DNA from: Natronoglomus mannanivorans
Lineage (GTDB): Archaea > Halobacteriota > Halobacteria > Halobacteriales > Natrialbaceae
DNA length: 64,000 nt
Assembly: GCA_025517485.1 (NCBI GenBank)
Contig: JAOPKB010000004.1
Span: forward strand, 285,032-349,031
Direction: 5' to 3'
Shown here: positions 50,991-59,861 of the stretch, piece by piece
How the letters are laid out: each line of letters opens with the position of its first letter
Position numbering within the stretch: the stretch's first letter is position 1
Program-made: the position numbers and the translations under genes
Notes under the pieces: model-generated
The model's database searches: none
What the model was told of the DNA's origin: nothing
Seen by the model: only the letters and a program-made list of their open reading frames with translations

Positions 50991-51788
50991 GCAGCGAACT
51001 CTCTCAGACAACCACTGAACTCGAACGGACTCGAGTTCGGCCCTGCGATTCATTTCCTTTTATCGACGCTACACTCCACAGCGGTAGCGCTCCGCATTGC
51101 GCTCACTTTTCGATATCAATAACGACGATACCTGACTCGACCCACCAGCAGTTTCCATCCCTCGAGTCACACCCACCACTTCCGAGCCTGCGAACTGTCA
51201 CACAACCCTGCGAGATTGGCGACCGAACCGAGCCGGTCAATCGAGACTGAGGCCGAAATCGAGACGACCCTCGAGACGGAGCCGGACACAGAACCCACAC
51301 GAGTAACGCGGACGACTCGAGTCCTCCCGACTCTCGACCGCGGCTGTCCCCACGAACGCCGTCTCCTCGCTGCCCATTCCCTCCTCTTCCGCCGTTCTCG
51401 AGACCCACCTCTTCGCCTCGAGTATCCCCGTGACCCACTCCGGTACCATCCAAAGACTCTCGAGTCCCATCCCGAAACTCCCTCGAGCCCACCCGTAATC
51501 CGCTCCTACCGACTGCAACGACAGGGCTATCGACTCGCTACCGTCTGACCCGTGAGACGTATCTGTCCCCTACGAACTGGTACTCAGATCATAGCTACAT
51601 ACACGAGTTCGGTACAGTCAGAGCAAGTGGTCTGTTGCCCACGAGAGACTGTCACAGCGGCGAAGACGCCGGTTGCGTGCTGGATCCGCTTCCAGCACGA
51701 CCCGAACCGGGTCTGACGACCGCACAGACGGCTCTCGAGAGCCGTTCGGCGGCTCGAGACGGGATAACGCCCACGATGAGCGATAGCT
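50991..51788. other. Intergenic region without a supported gene
   Basis: About 800 bp between two surface-protein genes. It is rich in CTCGAG palindromes and C-rich stretches. Open frames on both strands (51103-51548) lack acidic composition and start signals. I see no RNA gene. Confidence 0.45.
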
Positions 51789-52982
51789 ATGTCAAACGGA
51801 ACATCACGACTCACGGGACGAACCGCTGTGTTGATCGCTGTCGGGCTGTGTATACTGGTGGGCGGACTCGCTACGGCGGGTGCCGCCGCAGACACTGGTT
51901 CGACGTCGGCTCCGACGCCAGCTGTGATCGATACCGCAGATGTCGACGCCATCCAGTCGATTTCGGTCCAGAGTGAGGACGACGAGGAAGACGAAGCGGA
52001 CGAGGAGAGCGACACGTCCTCCGAGACTGGTGCGAACGCGAACGCAGGTGCGGACGCGGATGCGGACGTCCGGAACCCACAGCCGCCGATCGAAGACGAG
52101 TACGTAGAGGAGGCACCCGAGCGCGGCGACGAGTACTTCGAGGCGATCGCCGCCGACAGACGCTGGATCAGTTACACGAATCCGCGCGATCGATATCGAA
52201 GCCCGTACCTTGGAGAGGGATCCGGAAAGATCTGCGTCACGCTGCTCAACGAAGAGGGTGAGACGATCGTCGGCGAGACCGTTCCGGACACGACCGTGAC
52301 GGTCCCGACCAGTGATTCGATCGACTGGCACTCCTACGCGGGGCCGATGACGGTCGATCTCCCCCTGACCGAACACTACGACCGACCGCTCGATTCCGAC
52401 CAGTTTGGGACGTCGGATCTCCCGCAGGGTGACGGCTACATGGATTCCCACTGTATCGAGATCCACGGCATGCCCGAGGACGGCGGCTACGTCGGCTACG
52501 ACGAACCGCAGATCGACGGCGAGCACGCCGACTGGATCGAGGTCGTCGGTTACATCCAGATCCAGGACACGTGGGATACGGACATCGACCCGATCAAAGC
52601 AGCCGAATCCTACGAGGAAGCGGGTGGCGGCTGGACCTACGCGGAAGGTGACTCCCACGGACAGGTCGTGATCGTCCTCCAGCTCGATCCACCGGAAGAT
52701 GCCTACCCTGACGTCGAGGAGACCGAATCCGAGACCGGTGACAGCACTGAAACGGAGACCGAGACGGAGACGGACGACGGGTCCGACGAGGAGACCGAAA
52801 CCGAGACGGAGGCGGAAACCGAGACAGAGACAGAAACAGAAACGGCCACCGAGAACGCGGATGACGATGACGGAGACGTAGACGAAGACGAGAGTGCGAG
52901 TGCGAGCCAGATGCCCGGATTCGGCGTCCTCGTGGCGGTCGCTGCACTCGTCGTCGCCGTGCTCGCGAGGGCACGCCGATAA
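51789..52982 (+). CDS. Secreted PGF-CTERM surface protein, 397 aa
   Basis: A signal peptide (residues 12-34, TAVLIAVGLCILVGGLATAGAAA) is followed by an acidic linker, a globular domain of about 220 residues (RRWISYTNPRDRYRSPYLGEGSGKICVTLLN ... WIEVVGYIQIQDTWDTDIDPIKAAESYEEAGGGWTYAEGDSHGQVVIVLQLDPPE), a Thr/Glu repeat stalk (TETETETE) and a C-terminal MPGFGVLVAVAALVVAVLARARR. The PGF motif predicts archaeosortase-dependent lipid anchoring. Two Cys in the globular domain may form a disulfide. The role is unknown. Confidence 0.82.
   Translation: MSNGTSRLTGRTAVLIAVGLCILVGGLATAGAAADTGSTSAPTPAVIDTADVDAIQSISVQSEDDEEDEADEESDTSSETGANANAGADADADVRNPQPPIEDEYVEEAPERGDEYFEAIAADRRWISYTNPRDRYRSPYLGEGSGKICVTLLNEEGETIVGETVPDTTVTVPTSDSIDWHSYAGPMTVDLPLTEHYDRPLDSDQFGTSDLPQGDGYMDSHCIEIHGMPEDGGYVGYDEPQIDGEHADWIEVVGYIQIQDTWDTDIDPIKAAESYEEAGGGWTYAEGDSHGQVVIVLQLDPPEDAYPDVEETESETGDSTETETETETDDGSDEETETETEAETETETETETATENADDDDGDVDEDESASASQMPGFGVLVAVAALVVAVLARARR
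52750..52847 (+). repeat. Six-base tract coding for a Thr-Glu stalk
   Basis: Tandem gagacc/gagacg/gagaca units encode TETETETE runs just before the PGF-CTERM membrane anchor, a typical glycosylated stalk. Confidence 0.75.
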
Positions 52983-53077
52983 CGACACGTTCCGATCCGT
53001 TCTCGCCGCTACCGACCGGCGGACTGTGCTGGCAGTTCGGCGCGAACCACCGAGATCCAAACGCTTTTGATCGGTTC

Positions 53078-53091
53078 TGACCAACCAGTCA
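53078..53091. promoter_or_regulatory. Possible TetR-type operator upstream of the MFS gene
   Basis: TGACCAACCAGTCA is an inverted repeat (TGAC/GTCA arms) in the gap before the transporter gene. Similar TGACC-N-GGTCA sites precede many haloarchaeal TetR-controlled drug-exporter genes. No TetR gene is adjacent. Confidence 0.4.
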
Positions 53092-53185
53092 GTCACATGG
53101 AGTCGAACGCCCGAGACGCGACCGGGCAGTCCGATGAATTCTCCCGGAACGACACTCTCTCGAGTGCTACGGGAGACCGTCGTCC

Positions 53186-54517
53186 GTGTATCCGGTCACG
53201 GCTGGGCCTCGCTTCCGGGACCAGGAGGTCGAGGTCGTATTGACACCATCAGGTTCGCGTCTCCGGCGTGTCGTCGACGGAGTTGCCGACCGTGTTCGTA
53301 ACGTCCTCAGCGACCAGTCCGTCGTCGTCGGTGCGGTCATCCTCAGTACGTTCTTCATCGGCTTCGGCGGTGGCGTGATCTTTCCGATCCTCCCGAATCT
53401 CGGTGTGCTACTCGGTATCTCGCCGTTTCTCGTCGGGGTGATCCTGAGCGCGAATCGGTTTTCACGGCTGTTCGCGAACGCGCCTGCGGGCGTCCTCGTC
53501 GATCGAATCGGGACGAGGAAACCGTTTATCGTGGGGATGTTCATTCAGGCGTTCGCAACGTTCGGCTACCTGATCGCCGTTCTGGCGCCGTTTCCCGAGG
53601 CGTGGTTTCTTTCCGCACGAATCCTCTGGGGCGTCGGCAGCGCCCTCGTCTTCGCGACGGCGTACACGATCGCCGCGGACGTCAGCGACGGCGGGTCGCG
53701 TGGGGCGAACATGGGGTTGATCAGAGGCGGTGTCCTGTTCGGGTTCCCTGCGGGTGTCGTCCTCGGTGGAATCGTGAGCGAACTGTGGGGAACGGCCGTC
53801 GCCTTCGCCGTCGCCACGGCCTTTGCGTTTCTCGCGAGTCTGATCGCATACGTCCTGATCCCAGAGACCCACGTCGAGGGGGACTCCCACCAGTCGGTCA
53901 AACCGTGGGACGTCAACACGAGCCTCCCCGCCGTGACGGTCGGCCTCGTGAACTTTTCCGTGCTCTTCGTCTACATCGGCGCGCTGTTCGCGACGCTCGT
54001 TCTCTTTCTCGACGAGAACAACCTAGGCGTGCTGGGATTCGACGCACAGGGGACCTCCGGTATCTTCATGGCGATTACCGTGATCGCCGCCGGCGCGTTC
54101 ATGTTCGTCGGCGGCTACGTGAGCGATCGCCGGCAGTCACGCGTCCCGACGCTGCTTTGCTTTCTGGCGGCGACGTTCGTCGGCTTCCTCCTGCTCGCTC
54201 GAGCGGATTCGATCGCGACGTTGACGGTCGCCTGTCTGTTCATCGGGTCCGGACAGGGCGGCACGAGCGGGCCGTTGATGGCGCTGTTAGCGGATCTCAC
54301 GCCCGACGAACAGATGGGGCGTGCCGTCGGGACGAACAACGTGTTCGGCGATATCGGCGGCGGACTCGGACCGATCGTCTCGCTGCCGTTGCTCGAGGTC
54401 GTGGGCTTTTGGCACGTCTACCTCGCGTGTGCGATTCTCCCGGTGATCGCCGCGGTGATCCTCCTCGGTGGCGTCTACCGTGAAACGGGCCAGTTCGTTC
54501 CGAACGTCGAGTCGTAA
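53186..54517 (+). CDS. MFS transporter
   Basis: A 443 aa major-facilitator protein with about twelve hydrophobic segments. The A-motif-like GVLVDRIGTRKPFIVG between helices 2 and 3 and VGGYVSDRRQSRVP between helices 8 and 9 identify the superfamily; the sequence SRGANMGLIRGGVLFGFPAGVVLGG is motif C-like, which favours an exporter. The substrate is unknown. The GTG at 53186 is the first usable start, but a later start near LTPSGSRLRRVV (about 53240) is equally possible. Confidence 0.88.
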   Translation: MYPVTAGPRFRDQEVEVVLTPSGSRLRRVVDGVADRVRNVLSDQSVVVGAVILSTFFIGFGGGVIFPILPNLGVLLGISPFLVGVILSANRFSRLFANAPAGVLVDRIGTRKPFIVGMFIQAFATFGYLIAVLAPFPEAWFLSARILWGVGSALVFATAYTIAADVSDGGSRGANMGLIRGGVLFGFPAGVVLGGIVSELWGTAVAFAVATAFAFLASLIAYVLIPETHVEGDSHQSVKPWDVNTSLPAVTVGLVNFSVLFVYIGALFATLVLFLDENNLGVLGFDAQGTSGIFMAITVIAAGAFMFVGGYVSDRRQSRVPTLLCFLAATFVGFLLLARADSIATLTVACLFIGSGQGGTSGPLMALLADLTPDEQMGRAVGTNNVFGDIGGGLGPIVSLPLLEVVGFWHVYLACAILPVIAAVILLGGVYRETGQFVPNVES

Positions 54518-54636
54518 TCGTCGTTCGGCGGTTTCTCCTGCCCGTTCTCTTCTTTCCCTCGAGTCGGCCACCGGCGACCGACCGCCATGCGAGTGCCCGG
54601 CCACGCTTCAAAAGAGTCGACACCGTACACTGAGTC

Positions 54637-54882
54637 ATGCCCGAACTCGACATGCCCGACGGTGTCGACACCGAGGAAGCCACCGCTCTTCTCCGCGAGT
54701 TCGCCGATATCGGCGACCGGGTCGAGCTGTACCACGACGTACAGAACCTCGAGACGGAAAACAGGATCACGGGGACGGTCGTCGATATCAAGCGCGAGTA
54801 TCTCGAGTTGGACGTCGACGAACCGGCGAACGAACGGGTTCAGCCGACGAATATCGACCGGCTGTCGTTGGTTGCGGAGTGA
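54637..54882 (+). CDS. Conserved small haloarchaeal protein, 81 aa
   Basis: An acidic protein with a helix (TEEATALLREFADIGDRVELYHD) followed by short strands (ENRITGTVVDIKREYLELDVD ... QPTNIDRLSLVAE), reminiscent of a small beta-barrel such as an SH3/Sm-like fold. No family is recognised with confidence. It stands alone; the downstream 150 bp is low-complexity (gtgcgtg and agaacaga-type runs). Confidence 0.72.
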   Translation: MPELDMPDGVDTEEATALLREFADIGDRVELYHDVQNLETENRITGTVVDIKREYLELDVDEPANERVQPTNIDRLSLVAE

Positions 54883-55032
54883 GCGTGCGTGCTTGTGCAT
54901 ACGTGTGTTGTAGAGCGAGCGTGCGTGTGCGTGTAGCTGAAAACAGAACAGAAAACAGCACAGACCACAGAACAGAACACAAAAGACCACGCCTCGAGGT
55001 CTTGCACCCTCGAGAGGCAGTCGAACCGAAGC

Positions 55033-56349
55033 TTAGTCGTCGGCTGCTGCGATCTCTTCTTCCTCGGCCGTCTCGGCGCGCTCGAGGTCTTCGAGGTACT
55101 CGTCGGCGTCGATGGCAGCCTTCGAGCCCATGCCGGCCGCGGTGACGGCCTGCTGGTAGTGGAAGTCGACGACGTCGCCGGCGCCGAAGATGCCGGGGAC
55201 GTCAGTTTCCGTTTGTCCACCGCCGTCGCCGCCCTGGGTCCGCAGGTAGCCTTCCTCGTCCATCTGGACGCCCGTTCCCTCGAGGTAGTCGGTGTTGGGG
55301 GTGTGACCGATGGCGAAGAAGACGGCGCCGACGTCGAACTCGAACTCGTCGGTTTCGGGATCGTCGAGGCGGTCGGTCGGGTGGCCCTTGTCGTTTTCGA
55401 CGAGCGTGACGTAGTCGACGCCCGCTTCCTGGGAGCCGTGGATCTCGGTCACTTCGGTGTTTTTCATGATCTCGATGTCGCCCGCTTCGACGTGTTCCAT
55501 GACGCGGTCGATCCAGTAGTCCTCTGCGCGGAACTCCTCGCGGCGGTGGGCGATGTAGACGGTGTCGGCGAACTTCGTCAGGAACGTGGCTTCCTCCATG
55601 GCGGCGTCGCCGCCGCCGACGACGAGCATGTCCTCGTCGCGGAAGAACGCGCCGTCACAGGTCGCACACGTCGAGAGGCCGTAGCCCATGAGTTCGTCCT
55701 CGCCGGGGATTCCCAACGTTCTGGCGCTCGCCCCGGAGGCGGCGATGACGGCGTCTGCAGTGTAGACGTCGCCGTTGGTCAGTTCGATACGGAACGGGCG
55801 ACTCGAGGCGTCGACGGTCTCGATAATGCCGTTTTTCAGTTCGGCGCCGAACTGGCGGGCCTGCTCTTTCATGTTGTTGACCAGTTCGGGGCCGCTGATG
55901 CCCTCGGGGAAGCCGGGGTAGTTGGCGACGTCGGTCGTCAGGGTCAACTGGCCGCCGGGTTCGTCGCCCTCGATCACGAGGGGGGCGTTGTTCGACCGGC
56001 CGGCGTAGATTGCCGCGGTGAGCCCGGCGATGCCGGTACCCGCGATGACGAGTTTCCGGTGTTCGACCTCGTCGTCGTCCGTGGCGATGCCGAGTTTCTC
56101 GTCGAGTTCGCCGGTCTCGTCGAGCGCGCTGGTATCGTCCCAGCCGCCGATGAGTTCGTCGTCGATGAACACTTCGGGAGCGGTCTTGCGTCCCCCCGAT
56201 CGTTCCATCATCTCCTCGAACAACTCGTCGTCGCCGGTGACGTTGTAGGTCTCGTACTCGACTCCCTTCGCGTCGAAGAGGTCCTTGGCGTTCTCGCAGT
56301 ACGGACAGTCCTCTTTGGTGTAGATTTCGACTCGAGGCTGCTCGCTCAT
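55033..56349 (-). CDS. Glutaredoxin-thioredoxin reductase fusion protein
   Basis: A 438 aa flavoprotein. Residues 1-85 are a glutaredoxin domain with redox site CPYC (C15, C18) and cis-Pro TAPEVFIDD. From residue 98 a thioredoxin-reductase-like domain follows: FAD site GTGIAGLTAAIY, the redox pair CATC (C228, C231), the NAD(P)H site VVGGGDAAMEEA and C-terminal GIFGAGDVVD. The fusion suggests direct electron passage from NAD(P)H through FAD to the glutaredoxin. The ATG at 56349 begins the glutaredoxin; the longer frame upstream overlaps another gene. It may serve gamma-glutamylcysteine or thioredoxin-like partners. Confidence 0.92.
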   Translation of the reverse strand: MSEQPRVEIYTKEDCPYCENAKDLFDAKGVEYETYNVTGDDELFEEMMERSGGRKTAPEVFIDDELIGGWDDTSALDETGELDEKLGIATDDDEVEHRKLVIAGTGIAGLTAAIYAGRSNNAPLVIEGDEPGGQLTLTTDVANYPGFPEGISGPELVNNMKEQARQFGAELKNGIIETVDASSRPFRIELTNGDVYTADAVIAASGASARTLGIPGEDELMGYGLSTCATCDGAFFRDEDMLVVGGGDAAMEEATFLTKFADTVYIAHRREEFRAEDYWIDRVMEHVEAGDIEIMKNTEVTEIHGSQEAGVDYVTLVENDKGHPTDRLDDPETDEFEFDVGAVFFAIGHTPNTDYLEGTGVQMDEEGYLRTQGGDGGGQTETDVPGIFGAGDVVDFHYQQAVTAAGMGSKAAIDADEYLEDLERAETAEEEEIAAADD

Positions 56350-56461
56350 GACTAACACTTCGGACAGGCCGCCTAAACGCCTTGCGTTCTCTGCAACGAT
56401 CGTGTCTGGATTCCCCGTGCGTCTGCGTGTCGGTCCGCGTCTCGGTATGGATACAGCGCCC

Positions 56462-57769
56462 TCACGCGAGGAACTCGCCCTCGGTCGTCGAGCGCTCGAC
56501 GAACTCGACGACGACGTCGATTGGCCGATCCGTTCGCTCCTCGAGGCTGTCCTCGAGCGTCGCCGCGAGGTCGGGATAGGCGACGTCGGCCGGCCGGCGA
56601 ACGACGACCGTGACGCCCGTCTCTTCGCGGACCAGTCCGCCGTCTTCGAACTCGCTCTGGACGCTGACGAGCTCGAGGTCGTCGTAGTCCTCGTCGGCCA
56701 GCACCGTCCGGACTTCGTCGTTGACCTCGTTTTCGAAGGCGACGTGCTGGGCGAGGACGAACCCGCCGGCGAGGAGGACGGCCCCGGCCACGAGTGTGAC
56801 GACGACCGCGCTCTGCAGTCGCCGTCTGGTGAGGTTCGCACGGAGGTCGCCGCGGGTCCAGTCGGTCGGCCGGTACCCGAGGTACCAGAAGACGACGAGT
56901 CCCGACAGGAGGATGGAGACGGCGTTGACGACGACGAGGGCGAACGCCCCGAGGGCGACCCCGGTCGAGCTCCAGGCGAGACCGATTCCGACGGCGGCCG
57001 CGGCGGGGATGAGCGCGACGGCGATCATGACACCGACCAGCGACACCGGGAGGGCCGTCGCGAGGCCGAACGCCCCGGCCGCCCCGGCGCTGATGCCGAC
57101 GACGATCGCGAGGACGCCCGGCGAGATCCGGTTTTGGACCTGTGCGATCGCCGCGACGTCGACGGTCCCCGGGACGACGCCGCTGGCCCGGACGAGCCAA
57201 GCGAAGACGAACGCACCGACGATCGCGACGACGAGTCCGGACAGCAGCGACCAGAGCCCGTCTCGAACCATCTCGCGGTCTGTGATGACGAGTCCGACGG
57301 TCCCGGTCAGCGCCGCACTGACCTGCGGGGCGATGACCATCGATCCGACGACGATCGCCGGCGAATCCAGCAAGAGCCCGGCCGTCGCGACGATCGCGCT
57401 CAGCACCGTCATCGTGTAGTAGGTTACCCTACCGGGCGTCATGTTCAGCGCGCGCGTCCGGATCTCCTCGCGGGCGATGTTGTCGCCCTCTTCGCCGCCA
57501 CTGACGAACCGCTCCTCGAGTGCGTCCATATTGGGCGTCCGGGCGGTTTCGATCGAGGAGACGACGATGAACTGGTCGTCGATCCCCACCTCACGCAACG
57601 ACGTCAGGATGTGCTCGACCGCCTGTGTCGGAACCGGGACGGAGACGAGTTCGGCGTCTTCGTGCGCGCTGATCTCGTCGGTGCAGACGTAGTCGATCCC
57701 CTCCTCGTCGAGAAACGAGAGCGCGTCGTCTCGACACTCCGTCGGGACGAGCACCTGGATCAATCGCAT
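56462..57769 (-). CDS. DUF389 / TIGR00341 membrane protein
   Basis: A 435 aa protein. The N-terminal ACT-like cytoplasmic domain (MRLIQVLVPTECRDDALSFLDEEGIDYVC) is followed by the DUF389 membrane core of seven to nine helices (YYTMTVLSAIVATAGLLLDSPAIVVGSMVIAPQVSAAL) and a C-terminal soluble domain (VSVQSEFEDGGLVREETGVTVVVRRP). The function of the family is unknown; it has been proposed to transport an unidentified solute. The ATG at 57769 is chosen by the conserved first strand. Confidence 0.88.
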   Translation of the reverse strand: MRLIQVLVPTECRDDALSFLDEEGIDYVCTDEISAHEDAELVSVPVPTQAVEHILTSLREVGIDDQFIVVSSIETARTPNMDALEERFVSGGEEGDNIAREEIRTRALNMTPGRVTYYTMTVLSAIVATAGLLLDSPAIVVGSMVIAPQVSAALTGTVGLVITDREMVRDGLWSLLSGLVVAIVGAFVFAWLVRASGVVPGTVDVAAIAQVQNRISPGVLAIVVGISAGAAGAFGLATALPVSLVGVMIAVALIPAAAAVGIGLAWSSTGVALGAFALVVVNAVSILLSGLVVFWYLGYRPTDWTRGDLRANLTRRRLQSAVVVTLVAGAVLLAGGFVLAQHVAFENEVNDEVRTVLADEDYDDLELVSVQSEFEDGGLVREETGVTVVVRRPADVAYPDLAATLEDSLEERTDRPIDVVVEFVERSTTEGEFLA

Positions 57770-57898
57770 CGCCGATCGTACGACGATCTCCCTGAAACGT
57801 ATACACCGCATAACGTCCGGTCGACCGACTGCAACGAAGCCGGCCGAGTGCAACCGATCAGACGACGCACTTACGGCCGCCGTCCCCGACATCCGAGT

Positions 57899-58183
57899 AT
57901 GGCTGCGGAGCTCGAGGAGAAGACGGATCGGTACGGGGAGTTACTCGCGGAGGCACTCGCGGAAGCCGAGGTCGCACCCCCCGAGGGAACGCCGATGGCC
58001 GACGCCGCCGACGAGTGTTACGAGATGGCGCGTTCGTACCTCGAGGACGGGCGTCACTTCCGCGAGGACGACGACCTCGTGAACGCGCTCGCGTCGTTCT
58101 CGTACGGACATGCGTGGCTCGACGCGGGGGCCCGGGTCGGGTTGTTCGACGTGCCGACGGAGGGGCATCTCTTTACGGTGTAG
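57899..58183 (+). CDS. DUF357-domain protein, 94 aa
   Basis: A helical acidic protein of the archaeal DUF357 family: KTDRYGELLAEALAEAEV followed by ADECYEMARSYLEDGRHFREDDDLVNALASFSYGHAWLDAGARVGLF. The family is of unknown function and resembles a small TPR-like helical hairpin. It is divergent from the DUF389 gene with 129 bp between. Confidence 0.87.
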   Translation: MAAELEEKTDRYGELLAEALAEAEVAPPEGTPMADAADECYEMARSYLEDGRHFREDDDLVNALASFSYGHAWLDAGARVGLFDVPTEGHLFTV

Positions 58184-58336
58184 CGCCGGTTCCGAAGCGT
58201 GAATCGAAGTGTCGAAGGATCGGTGACTCGAGAACGGGTACGGGTACGCCGTCTCGACCATCGCTGACCCGGTGAATACACGAGCGTTTTCGCCCCTCAA
58301 ACAGCGCTGAGAAACGCTCAGCGTGCGTGATGGCGT

Positions 58337-59536
58337 TCACACGTCATCGAACATCTCCTCTCCCTCTTTCAGGTGCGCCTCGATAGCATCGTGGTCGAGG
58401 GTCACGCCGAGGCCGGGGCCGTTCGGCACGGCGATCCGACCGTCCTCGAGGATCGTCTCCTCGACGAGGTCACCCCACCACTCGACGTCTCGTGCGTGGA
58501 ACTCGAGGGCGAGAAACGTCGGCGAGGCGGCCGCGACGTGGACGCTGGCCATCGTCCCGATCGGCGAGGAGACGTTGTGCAGACAGACCGGCATGTAGTA
58601 GGTATCGGCCATATCCGCGATCTTGCGGGTCTCGCGCATGCCGCCGACCTTCGGCATGTCGGGCTGGATGATGTCGACGGCCTGCTCCTCGACGAGCTGG
58701 CGCACGCCGTGTTTGCGGTAGACGTTCTCGCCGGTCGCGATCGTCGTCTCGGTGCGTCGGGTCACCTCGCCTTGGACGTCGTGGTTCTCCGGGGGGACGG
58801 GATCTTCGAGCCACCAGACGTCGTAGGGTTCGATCGCTTCCGCGAGCCGAATCGCGCTGTCGCCGGCGTATCGCCAGTGACAGTCGAAGGCGACGTTGGC
58901 CCGATCGCCGATCCGTTCGGTGACCGCGCGGACGACGTCGGCTTTGTACGCGATCGCCTCGTCGTCGAGGTGACGGTTGTAGGCGTCGTCCTCGAGCCGT
59001 TTCGAGGCGTCGAGGTCGAACTTGAGCGCATCGAAGCCGTCTTCCTCGATCACCGCCTCGGCGGCGTCGGCGAACGCCTCCGGTGTGTACGGATCGGTGG
59101 ACTCGTCGGCCGTCGCGTCGCCGCGCAGGTGTTCGCCGGCGTGACAGTCACAGTACACCCGGACCTCCTCTCGGTAGGTACCGCCGAGTAACTGGTGGGC
59201 GGGGATCCCGTAGAGCTTCCCGACGAGGTCGTGGAGGGCGATTTCGATACCCGAAATCGCCGTCACAGGGGTGCCGCCGATCGATCCCTCGCCGGAAAGG
59301 ATGTTCAGCATGTCGGTGAACAGCCGGTCGATATTGCAGGGGTTTCTCCCGACGAGTGTCGGTTTGAGACGCTCGATCACGTCGACGACTCCCGCTCCCC
59401 AGTAGGCTTCTCCGGTTCCGGTGACGCCGGCGTCCGTGTAGAGCCGAACGAGCGTCCAGTCGAAGTTTCCGGCGACGGTCGCGGTCTGTACGTCGGTGAT
59501 TTCGACGTCCCGAACGGCGCTCACGTCTGTTGTCAT
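58337..59536 (-). CDS. Enolase-superfamily sugar-acid dehydratase (gluconate/galactonate type)
   Basis: A 399 aa mandelate racemase/muconate lactonising-type enzyme. Visible active-site elements are the catalytic pair in ALKFDLD (KxD), metal ligands in FDCHW, WWLEDPVPPE and ATGENVY, and the C-terminal general acid-base His in LHNVSSPIG. In haloarchaea such enzymes dehydrate D-gluconate, D-galactonate or D-xylonate in the semi-phosphorylative pathways. No kinase or aldolase is adjacent, so the substrate stays open. Start at ATG 59536. Confidence 0.85.
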   Translation of the reverse strand: MTTDVSAVRDVEITDVQTATVAGNFDWTLVRLYTDAGVTGTGEAYWGAGVVDVIERLKPTLVGRNPCNIDRLFTDMLNILSGEGSIGGTPVTAISGIEIALHDLVGKLYGIPAHQLLGGTYREEVRVYCDCHAGEHLRGDATADESTDPYTPEAFADAAEAVIEEDGFDALKFDLDASKRLEDDAYNRHLDDEAIAYKADVVRAVTERIGDRANVAFDCHWRYAGDSAIRLAEAIEPYDVWWLEDPVPPENHDVQGEVTRRTETTIATGENVYRKHGVRQLVEEQAVDIIQPDMPKVGGMRETRKIADMADTYYMPVCLHNVSSPIGTMASVHVAAASPTFLALEFHARDVEWWGDLVEETILEDGRIAVPNGPGLGVTLDHDAIEAHLKEGEEMFDDV

Positions 59537-59861
59537 TAGGTGGTGTATTACACATTACCGTGATAAAATGTCGCAATCCGGTAGTCAGCTGGCTCGAGTT
59601 CGGAGCCGACCTACAGGTCTGGCAGAACGATCCGTTCTATCGATTGATGCCGTAACAGTTATGATCGTTCGTTTACTATCCCTCCTGTCCTCGAACTGCA
59701 CGAGTTGACGACGGCCGAAACGTTCATATCTAATTGTCCGGAACGTTTATTAGTAGAGCGAAACCTTTATATGCCTTTCGGGCTTACTATACGTTAGCAG
59801 AGGCGACCGGGTTTTCTTCTGGTTTCCCCACCCGGGAGCCTCGAGTAACCCACGATCCACT
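59537..59861. other. Divergent promoter region of the dehydratase and tfb genes
   Basis: 325 bp, A/T-richer than the neighbours. It holds the tfb TATA box at 59766-59773 and further A/T-rich stretches (GTTTATTAG at 59745, CTATACGTT at 59788). No gene is supported. Confidence 0.55.
59766..59773 (+). promoter_or_regulatory. TATA box of the tfb gene
   Basis: TTTATATG lies about 90 bp before the ATG at 59862, so the mRNA should carry a leader of about 60 nt, longer than most here. Confidence 0.65.

Noticed and set aside
51103..51548. Open frames in the gap between the two surface-protein genes
   Set aside because: Composition follows CTCGAG-rich DNA rather than haloarchaeal protein; no promoter or start signal.
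53097..53240. Short ATG frame upstream of the MFS gene
   Set aside because: 48 codons, Arg/Ser-rich, overlaps the MFS start in another frame; no homology.
56348..57898. Long plus-strand frame upstream of the DUF357 gene
   Set aside because: Antisense of the DUF389 protein; only the last 94 codons, starting at 57899, match a protein family.
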